Below, piece by piece: positions 57,948 to 64,000 of a DNA stretch of 64,000 nucleotides; within the stretch, counting starts at the first letter, position 1, and each line of letters begins with the position of its first letter. The position numbers were made by a program, and so were the translations under genes. The notes beneath the pieces were generated by a model. It was not told where the DNA came from. It saw nothing but the letters and a program-made list of their open reading frames with translations, and searched no databases. Origin of the DNA: Shewanella sp. UCD-KL21 (GTDB lineage: Bacteria; Pseudomonadota; Gammaproteobacteria; Enterobacterales; Shewanellaceae); the NCBI RefSeq assembly GCF_001957135.1, contig NZ_MPHK01000003.1, forward strand, positions 62,001 through 126,000, in the 5' to 3' direction.

Positions 57948-58880
57948 ATGAAAATCGATGTAGAAGCATTTAATGTGCTGCAAGTACTTGTAGAAGAAGG
58001 AAGTTTTGCTAAAGCTTCTGAGCGGCTACACAAAGCGCAATCGGCAGTAAGTTATCAAGTTAAAAAACTCGAACAACACCTAGGGGTGACTTTATTTAAT
58101 CGGTCTCAATATCGGGCTGAATTAACCCCAGAAGGCAAAGTGATTTTGGCTGAAGGCCAGCGGTTACTGCAACATTTAGCCAATATTGAACATTTAGCCA
58201 GCCGCTTTAGCGAAGGTTGGGAGCCAAAGCTTGAACTGGTGATTGACGGCGCACTGCCAATGGAGCCTATTATGGCAGCGTTAAAGCGCATGTCTGAGCA
58301 TAATATTCCCACCAAGATACAACTCAACATGGAGTTTTTAGGCGGCGTTCAACATCGTTTTGAGCGCGATAAAGCCGATTTAATGCTGGTTAAAGATTAC
58401 CTTGCTGGGCCTTATTTTTCTGCCCAACAACTGCCACCAGTGACCAGTTTATTGGTTTGCTCATCGCAGCATGCTCTTGCTGAGTTATCCGATGTAACTC
58501 TGACCGATCTGCAGCAACATGTAGAATTAACCATTGAAGACTCATCGCCGCAAAAACTACATCGAGACGAGTTACAGTTTGGCGGCGACAAAGTGTTTTA
58601 CTTGTCTGGTTTTATTATGAAGAAAAATGCCTTACTAAAAGGGCTGGGGTTTGGCTGGATGCCGGAGTTTCTCGTTAAAGATGAACTTGCGGATAATAGC
58701 TTGGTCATCGTCGATTTTGTTGGCGGCCATCGTTTTAGATTTACCCCGCAATTAGTATCGACCCTAGAAAGGCCACTTGGGCGAGCAGGGCGATTATTTA
58801 CCGAGTTAATTTCAGAAGAATTTGCAACTTTTAATCAATCAACTAATGATAAAAATATTAGCCATTCGGCCATTGGTTAG
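57948..58880 (+). CDS. LysR-family transcriptional regulator
   Basis: This 310-residue regulator has an N-terminal winged helix-turn-helix (residues about 6-65, GSFAKASERLHKAQSAVSYQVKKLEQHLG, quoted in part) and a periplasmic-binding-like effector domain to the C-terminus. It is transcribed divergently from hmgA-hpd, so it is a candidate regulator of tyrosine catabolism. The next gene is an EVE-domain gene 44 bases downstream, so other targets are possible. Confidence 0.92.
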   Translation: MKIDVEAFNVLQVLVEEGSFAKASERLHKAQSAVSYQVKKLEQHLGVTLFNRSQYRAELTPEGKVILAEGQRLLQHLANIEHLASRFSEGWEPKLELVIDGALPMEPIMAALKRMSEHNIPTKIQLNMEFLGGVQHRFERDKADLMLVKDYLAGPYFSAQQLPPVTSLLVCSSQHALAELSDVTLTDLQQHVELTIEDSSPQKLHRDELQFGGDKVFYLSGFIMKKNALLKGLGFGWMPEFLVKDELADNSLVIVDFVGGHRFRFTPQLVSTLERPLGRAGRLFTELISEEFATFNQSTNDKNISHSAIG

Positions 58881-58924
58881 TTATGGATTGCACAAGTATT
58901 ATCGTTTTACTATTAAGGGTTTAA

Positions 58925-59380
58925 ATGAAGTATTGGTTAATGAAATCGGAACCTGATGAGTTCAGCATTGACGATTTAGCAGCATGTTTACCACAGTCAG
59001 AACCCTGGCAAGGCATACGTAATTATCAGGCGCGAAACTTTTTACGGGATGAATTGAAAACAGGGGATTTAGTGCTGTTTTACCATTCCAGCTGTAAAGT
59101 ACCCGCAGTTGTGGGGATTGCCGAGGTGACCTCAGATGCTTATAACGATTTAAGCGCCTTTGATAATCAAAGCCCTTATTTTGATCCTAAATCAGATAAA
59201 CAAAATCCGAGATGGGTTGCAGTAGATATTCGTTTTAAGCAAAAGTTAACCCGCATTATTACCTTGGCGCAGTTAAAAGCTGATCCAAAACTTGCTGACA
59301 TGGTATTGGTAAGTAAAGGCGCTAGGTTGAGTGTTCAACCAGTGACAGAAGAAGAGTTCAACTATATCCTTGCCTTATAA
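58925..59380 (+). CDS. EVE-domain protein
   Basis: This 151-residue PUA-like protein binds modified bases in RNA or DNA in other organisms. Motifs are YWLMKSEPDEFSIDDL, the WQGIRNYQARNF segment, GDLVLFYHSSC, and VVGIAEV, then YFDPKSD and WVAVDIRF, all matching the EVE family (quoted in part). Start ATG lies 44 bases after the LysR gene. The role here is unknown. Confidence 0.93.
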   Translation: MKYWLMKSEPDEFSIDDLAACLPQSEPWQGIRNYQARNFLRDELKTGDLVLFYHSSCKVPAVVGIAEVTSDAYNDLSAFDNQSPYFDPKSDKQNPRWVAVDIRFKQKLTRIITLAQLKADPKLADMVLVSKGARLSVQPVTEEEFNYILAL

Positions 59381-59393
59381 ACGCCTTAAACAT

Positions 59394-59432
59394 AAAAAAG
59401 GAGTGCTAATAAATTAGCGCTCCTTTTTTTTA
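59394..59432. terminator. Bidirectional terminator between the EVE-domain gene and the YccF-like gene
   Basis: GGAGTGCTAAT and ATTAGCGCTCC pair around a short loop, with A- and T-runs on both sides. Confidence 0.85.
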
Positions 59433-59467
59433 CATTCAATAGTAACAGCAATTTAAATTGGTTTAGA

Positions 59468-59881
59468 TTAATAGCTTTCTTTTGCCACTATGGTTTGCCC
59501 AATTGGCGTGAGGCTCAATAAAGCCAGCTTCACATGTTGTATCGCAAACGGAATACCAATGATAGTGATAAAACAAGCTAGAGCATGGGTCAGGTGACCG
59601 ATGGCCAACCAGATACCAAAAAATAAAAACCAGATAACATTACCTATCATCCCTAATGGACCAGTACCAAAGTCTTCTGTGCCTGATAGGTGTTTACGAT
59701 TGACATTTTCTTGGCCAAATGGCCAAAATGCCATTTCACCAATGACGAAACAGGCTCGGCCAAAGGGGATACCGATAATACTAATAAAACATAGGAGCCC
59801 AGCTAGCCACCAAGCTAAGCCCATTATAAAGCCGCCCATGATGAACCAAGCGATATTAAAAACTAATCTTAATACTGACAT
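59468..59881 (-). CDS. YccF-family inner-membrane protein
   Basis: This 137-residue membrane protein has four hydrophobic segments arranged as a tandem pair, including IGIPFGRACFVIGEMAFWPFG and ITIIGIPFAIQHVKLA. It matches the YccF family (DUF307), whose role is unknown. The glycine-proline motif SIIGIPFG is repeated as TIIGIPFA. Confidence 0.92.
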   Translation of the reverse strand: MSVLRLVFNIAWFIMGGFIMGLAWWLAGLLCFISIIGIPFGRACFVIGEMAFWPFGQENVNRKHLSGTEDFGTGPLGMIGNVIWFLFFGIWLAIGHLTHALACFITIIGIPFAIQHVKLALLSLTPIGQTIVAKESY

Positions 59882-60102
59882 CTAAAATCCCTTAATTATT
59901 TGTAATAACTTACTATTTTTAATCGTGCTATGCACTAATAAAGCGAAATCTGTGCCACATTCTTTATATTTATTATCTTGTTGAATTAAAACGATAATTT
60001 TATAATGTATATTGTCCCTTAAACTCTCAGCTTAAATAGGTTAGTTAAAAACAACATTTTTTAGTTAAAATAATAACTCTACTCATTGATGTTGAGATAA
60101 CC

Positions 60103-61098
60103 ATGTTTGCCACGACACCAGTACAAAGCATTCGATTTGCAGATCAGAGCATATTTGTAAAACGCGATGATTTACTCCACCCGGATTTCAGTGGTAACAA
60201 AGCGCGAAAATTTCAATATTTTCTCGAGCAAGATTTTCCTCAGGTAAAAAAACTGGTTGGCTATGGCTCAGCGCAAGCAAACTCACTGCACTCTTTAGCA
60301 GCCTTAGCCAAAATGCGCGGCTGGCAACTTGATTATTATGTTGACCATATTGCTGGCTATCTTAAGCAAAACCCCCAAGGAAACTATAAAGCGGCCTTAG
60401 ACAATGGCGCCAACATCATTGAAAAGCCAGCGGGTATTGAGCTGAACCTAGAGGCTTATGTACAACAACATATTCAAGCGCCGTTTGAATCGAATCAAGA
60501 GTCGATAGATAAGCGCGTGGTGTTTGTTCCCGAGGGAGGGCGTTGTGAATATGCTCAGCTAGGGCTTGATCAACTAGGGCGAGAAATTATTGAATGGCTT
60601 AAACAAAATAATATGAAAAAGTTACAGCTCTTTCTTCCTTCAGGTACAGGTACCACGGCGCTTTACTTACAACGATTTTTTATCGAATTCAATAAAACAG
60701 CCAGCAGTTTAGAACTCTCGCTGCCGAATGTGACGGTATTAACCTGCAGCTGTGTTGGCGGTGATGAATATCTTACTAAGCAGTTTTATCAATTAACCGA
60801 TAATACTGACTATCATCCAAGGATCATCTCTAATGGTAAAAAGTATCATTTTGGCAAGTTGAACCGTCAGTGTTATGACATGTGGCAACGGGTTAATAAG
60901 CAAGGTATTGAATTTGAATTGTTGTATGACCCGGTGGGCTTCATCATGCTGGAGCATTATCTGCATACTGCAAACCTAAGCAGCGATGAGTTAAACAAAG
61001 GTGCTGCTGTTCCTGTGATGTATTTACATCAAGGGGGCTTGCTGGGTAATCCAAGCATGCTAGCGCGCTACAAAAGGAAATATCAACAGCAAGAATGA
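60103..61098 (+). CDS. PLP-dependent ACC deaminase / D-cysteine desulfhydrase family protein
   Basis: This 331-residue PLP enzyme resembles the 1-aminocyclopropane-1-carboxylate deaminase / D-cysteine desulfhydrase fold. The start KRDDLLHPDFSGNKARKFQYF (quoted in part) has the PLP lysine in GNKARK. GSAQANSLHSLAA (substrate loop), PEGGRCEYAQLG, LPSGTGTTALYLQ (PLP phosphate loop) and HQGGLLGNPSML follow. The exact substrate is not assigned. It is monocistronic. Confidence 0.9.
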   Translation: MFATTPVQSIRFADQSIFVKRDDLLHPDFSGNKARKFQYFLEQDFPQVKKLVGYGSAQANSLHSLAALAKMRGWQLDYYVDHIAGYLKQNPQGNYKAALDNGANIIEKPAGIELNLEAYVQQHIQAPFESNQESIDKRVVFVPEGGRCEYAQLGLDQLGREIIEWLKQNNMKKLQLFLPSGTGTTALYLQRFFIEFNKTASSLELSLPNVTVLTCSCVGGDEYLTKQFYQLTDNTDYHPRIISNGKKYHFGKLNRQCYDMWQRVNKQGIEFELLYDPVGFIMLEHYLHTANLSSDELNKGAAVPVMYLHQGGLLGNPSMLARYKRKYQQQE

Positions 61099-61327
61099 TA
61101 GCGGTTTTTATCGAGGTTAAATAAGCATTCTTTAGAGAAGTATTGGAAATTTATTAAGATTTTGGCTTTGGAAAAGTGTTTAGGGGAGATTGTTAAACGT
61201 GGTATTGGCTGAGGGTAACTTCATGTTGCTCAGTTCTAATAAACGTCCGGTAAGGTGTGAGAGGAAATACCGAGAAGCGATGTCTATTGAGTAACTGAGC
61301 AAATGAATAACGCAAGCGTTAAAAGTC

Positions 61328-61501
61328 TTACTTGTTAGCCGTAAGCAACCATTTCATAAATGTTAACGCTTCAGTGCGCTTAGAAAAAGTTGTTTTAGTT
61401 TTACCTTGGCTATCGGTAAAAGCTATTGAGTTTTTATTTGATGATATTGAATTAACAGGGAAATTAACTGTAATTTCATGACCATTTATGTTGTATGACA
61501 T
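61328..61501 (-). CDS. Small unknown protein of 57 residues
   Basis: This short frame has an excellent ribosome site: AAGGAG lies 8 bases before the ATG at 61501. An earlier GTG at 61510 is less likely. The protein (SYNINGHEITVNFPVNSI, then KTKTTFSKRTEALTFMKWLL) looks like a small beta-sheet followed by a helix and is not like a chance frame. No family is recognised. The region around it is AT-rich and has no other gene. Confidence 0.55.
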   Translation of the reverse strand: MSYNINGHEITVNFPVNSISSNKNSIAFTDSQGKTKTTFSKRTEALTFMKWLLTANK

Positions 61502-61510
61502 GTGCCACAC

Positions 61511-62020
61511 TCCTTTTTAATTTTCACCTTTTTGGTGAGTAAGTAATAACAATATTTATCCTTAAGCAGTTGTGTTGCGTAAGTTTAGATTTATGTGCTT
61601 AAGTTCACTGTGCTTATTACACTTACAAGTAGGCTGGTTTGATCAATTTTATTTTTAATCGCCAATTTACTTGCTGTAGATAGTTGAACATAGGCATATG
61701 ACAAACAAATGACAGAGAACAACTTAGCAAATGACTTGTAGTGTGGGTTTACTGCATGTAGTGAGTGACTAACAGAAGGGTAAACAAATAATTACAAGAA
61801 AACTTAAGTACAGAGCCGATATTAGTCATATATTTTTTATATAGCAATACATTTTTTACAATTCAGGACAATTAATGGATAAAAGGTGAACTTAATCGCC
61901 CTTTATTTGAATGTTTAACCAACAAAATCAGCAACACACTGTACATTGGGGCGACTTATTCTCGGTTAGGGTAAATAATCTAGCTAAGCCGAGGATAAGC
62001 ATAAACGGCCATAAAAACCG
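61511..62020. other. Intergenic region upstream of the small gene, without another gene
   Basis: This contains the presumed promoter of the small gene. The plus-strand frame at 61911-62120 has no ribosome site and crosses the chrR terminator, so it is not called. Confidence 0.45.
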
Positions 62021-62053
62021 CAAAAAAGAGTGCTTTGTGTCATTAAAGCACTC
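62021..62053 (-). terminator. Rho-independent terminator of the sigma-ChrR operon
   Basis: GAGTGCTTT and AAAGCACTC form a 9-bp stem with an 8-base loop. On the minus strand the stem is followed by TTTTTTG, about 40 bases after the chrR stop. Confidence 0.85.
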
Positions 62054-62091
62054 ATTTATCTTTAAAATCAAAGTCAGCGTTAAGCCGCTGA

Positions 62092-62769
62092 TTAATAAAT
62101 CAGTTCGCCTATTGGGTTGAGTAGCTTACTGATCCCTTTAGTAAAATATAAAGGCGCATCAACAACGGTATAACATAAACACCCCTCAACAGTTTTAGGG
62201 CTGTGCTCATGGTCACTATTAAGTAACATAAAGTCACCTGCGCTGTAGGTATTGTATTCATCGCTGAATTCGCCTGCTAACAACAAGGTCAACTCTTGCC
62301 CTTTATGGGTGTGCTGTGGGATTTCACCGTTTTTATCAATATGCAGTAAACTCGCTCTTGCTTGACTCTCGCCGGTGTCCAGTCTCAAACGACTAACTTT
62401 ACCTATGCCTTGCCAATGATTGTCGAGCTGTTGGCGAAATGCTGTCGGTAATTGGTATTGCTGACCTTTAACTTTTATCGTTGTCTTGCTTTGCTTAGGT
62501 GATACCTCAATGGAATCATCCATTTGCATCACAGTGTTAAGCATGGCTTCAAGCTCTTCATCCATAGCTTCATTTATGCCTGAATCTAGTGATGCTGTGG
62601 ATTGCGTATTTAAGCTATTTTCAGCAGCTGCCAAAGTGAGTTGCTCAATTTTATCGGCGCAATGACGACACAATTCACAATGGGCTGACATGGCCAATGA
62701 TAAAGACAAAGGCAGTTCGCCTTTAGCATGGAGAGACAGTAATTGCTCATCGGGGTGATAATTAATCAT
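62092..62769 (-). CDS. chrR: ChrR-type zinc anti-sigma factor
   Basis: This 225-residue protein has the two-domain ChrR layout. The N-terminal zinc-binding anti-sigma domain carries His5, His30, Cys34 and Cys37 (in AHCELCRHC), matching the R. sphaeroides ligand spacing His6/His31/Cys35/Cys38. The C-terminal cupin domain has PQHTHKGQELTLLLAGEF and DHEHSPKT (metal histidines). It holds the sigma factor inactive until a signal, singlet oxygen or peroxide in known systems. It overlaps the sigma gene by 8 bases. Confidence 0.95.
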   Translation of the reverse strand: MINYHPDEQLLSLHAKGELPLSLSLAMSAHCELCRHCADKIEQLTLAAAENSLNTQSTASLDSGINEAMDEELEAMLNTVMQMDDSIEVSPKQSKTTIKVKGQQYQLPTAFRQQLDNHWQGIGKVSRLRLDTGESQARASLLHIDKNGEIPQHTHKGQELTLLLAGEFSDEYNTYSAGDFMLLNSDHEHSPKTVEGCLCYTVVDAPLYFTKGISKLLNPIGELIY

Positions 62770-63412
62770 AATGTTTCTCCATGAAGCCTTTTAACTTCTC
62801 TAATCCTAATCTGAGTCTTGATTTAACCGTGCCAATGGGCACTTTTAATTTATCTGCCAGTTCTTGCTGAGTGAGCTCTTGCATGTATATGCCTTGCACC
62901 ACTTGTTTTTGCAGGGGCGGTAGCGACTCAACATGTTTAAGCAAGGTGGCAGACAATTTGAAGTCATTGTCAGTTTCATCGCTGCCATCAGAATCAAATA
63001 AAGACCAAATGTCGTCACCAAACGCATCTTCACGGTTATGTTGCACTTTACGCAACATGTCAAAGCACTGATTACGCATCACTGTGAATACCCAAGTGCT
63101 TACCGCAGCTTTATCAACATTATAAAGGTGGGCTTTAGTCCATACTCGGGTCATGGTTTCTTGAACCAAGTCCATGGCTAAGCCTTGTTGGCTCAAACGT
63201 TGGATCCCAAAAGAGCGTATTTTTGGTGAAAAATGAGCAAACAGCTTAGCAAACGCAGCTTTATCTCTATGATTTGCAACACGTAGCATTAAGTCTGCCA
63301 GCATCTGGGCTTCGTCATCATTTTTATCGGCTGATTTCATGGCATTATTATTTTTAGATAACATACCTTTATCATAACGACTTTGAACTGTTTGTGATTG
63401 AAAATTTTGCAT
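62762..63412 (-). CDS. ECF sigma factor (RpoE/ChrR-type partner)
   Basis: This 216-residue sigma-70 family protein has region 2 (FSPKIRSFGIQRLSQQGLAMDLVQETMTRVWT, quoted in part) and region 4 (LPPLQKQVVQGIYMQELTQQELADKL, then GTVKSRLRLGLEKLK). The first ATG gives a roughly 25-residue polar tail before region 2 that may be replaced by a later ATG. It is translated just upstream of the anti-sigma gene, overlapping it. The pair probably responds to singlet oxygen, by analogy with known ChrR systems. Confidence 0.94.
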   Translation of the reverse strand: MQNFQSQTVQSRYDKGMLSKNNNAMKSADKNDDEAQMLADLMLRVANHRDKAAFAKLFAHFSPKIRSFGIQRLSQQGLAMDLVQETMTRVWTKAHLYNVDKAAVSTWVFTVMRNQCFDMLRKVQHNREDAFGDDIWSLFDSDGSDETDNDFKLSATLLKHVESLPPLQKQVVQGIYMQELTQQELADKLKVPIGTVKSRLRLGLEKLKGFMEKHYD

Positions 63413-63661
63413 TTATTTTCACTCGCATCGTCAGTGTTAAGAAAGCTTTAGTCACATATTTTGCATTAATCTGTTTTATATATAGCAGGTTAAAAGCTGA
63501 CTAAATCCGAAAGTTACCTGTAGATACGCCAAAGAATGAAAGATGGTTCAAAAAAGGTTAAAAATGGGCAACTTTCTTATCATTTATTACTAAGGATAAA
63601 AACTTGAGTCGTTTGCTTTGAGTGAAAGGTGCTAAAAAACCTGAGTTTTAATACGTTACCA

Positions 63662-64000
63662 TCACTTAATAATGCTGGTGATCAAGGCTTGGGTCATTTC
63701 GTGGTTATGACTATTAATGCACTGGTATTTTTCTTCTGGGCTAATGGGCATGATCTCTAACCAGCGCTGACAGACCCACGACAAATTATTAAAGTCGTCA
63801 TCTTTATAATGAGATAATTGTTGTGGATACTGCTGTAAAATATCTTGTAAGGTTTCCCTTAAAAAATGTTGTTTGGGCTTTAAATCCGTTTGCGGCCAAT
63901 CGGGGATTAAACTGACATCTCCTCTTTTTAAACCATCCGCTTCAGTGTCGAATTGATTGATTTTAAATCGCTGTTTACCTTCGATACTAATACCTAATAG
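63662..64000 (-). CDS. LON-substrate-binding-domain-like protein (partial, N-terminus beyond window)
   Basis: The minus-strand frame is open from the right edge to a TGA at 63662-63664, giving at least 112 residues of C-terminal sequence. It contains LLGISIEGKQRFKI, GDVSLIPDWPQTDL, and a helical end (LSWVCQRWLEIMPISPEEKYQ, quoted in part). This matches the C-terminal half of small LON N-terminal-domain proteins that lack the protease, about 190 residues. The start lies outside the window. Confidence 0.65.
   Translation of the reverse strand, partial: LLGISIEGKQRFKINQFDTEADGLKRGDVSLIPDWPQTDLKPKQHFLRETLQDILQQYPQQLSHYKDDDFNNLSWVCQRWLEIMPISPEEKYQCINSHNHEMTQALITSIIK

Noticed and set aside
61911..62120. 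69-codon plus-strand frame
   Set aside because: Crosses the chrR terminator and overlaps the chrR end; no ribosome site.
1..64000. CRISPR array, prophage, insertion sequence, tRNA or rRNA genes
   Set aside because: I saw no direct-repeat array with spacers, transposase or integrase genes, or recognisable RNA genes. The only tandem repeats are the coding ones in rlmA.

Overview
The window is a stretch of gammaproteobacterial core chromosome that looks like a Shewanella species. This rests on the gene order gltA / sdhCDAB-sucABCD / fur / cobB, the speE-speA-speD-speB and hmgA-hpd clusters, the ECF sigma-ChrR pair, moderate GC content, and protein sequences close to what I remember of Shewanella. 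I could not run a search to confirm the species. I found no insertion sequences, prophage, CRISPR array, rRNA or tRNA.

Layout: 1-8.1 kb holds a truncated secreted metallo-beta-lactamase-fold hydrolase and a tripartite efflux operon of one lipoprotein adaptor and two RND permeases, all on the minus strand. 9.2-20.5 kb is the TCA-cycle block: gltA on minus, divergent from sdhCDAB, sucAB and sucCD on plus. 20.7-28 kb holds an acetyltransferase, fur, cobB overlapping a small P-loop kinase, and two probable lipoprotein hydrolases (CpdB-like and M3 peptidase). 28.2-34 kb has a chemoreceptor-porin-binding-protein operon and gamma-glutamyltranspeptidase. 34-46 kb is mixed housekeeping: a FemAB/GNAT-like protein, a LysE exporter, cdd, sbcB, rlmA with an internal coding minisatellite, a cold-shock gene, an ABC-2 exporter, a YceH-like protein and an S1-type RNA-binding protein. 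46.3-51.1 kb is a complete arginine-to-spermidine operon. 51.3-55.3 kb has pdxH, a YaiI-like protein, a YceI-like protein, a two-lobed aspartic-peptidase-like protein and an RluA-type pseudouridine synthase. 55.4-58.9 kb is tyrosine/homogentisate catabolism with a divergent LysR regulator. 58.9-64 kb has an EVE-domain protein, a YccF-like protein, a PLP enzyme, a small unknown protein, the ECF sigma/ChrR pair and a truncated LON-domain protein.

Functional links: gltA, sdh and suc encode five TCA steps around a shared 414-bp regulatory region with an unusual inverted repeat centred on a candidate -10 box. SpeA, SpeB, SpeD and SpeE together make spermidine from arginine and S-adenosylmethionine. 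HmgA and Hpd are two consecutive steps of tyrosine breakdown, and later steps are absent here.

Most notable signals: the AdoMet decarboxylase is of the eukaryotic type yet sits in a bacterial operon; RlmA carries five perfect 18-bp repeats plus two decayed copies inside its methyltransferase domain; and a secreted protein has two DTGA-type aspartic-peptidase halves in one chain. I saw no clearly undescribed multi-gene defence or mobile system.
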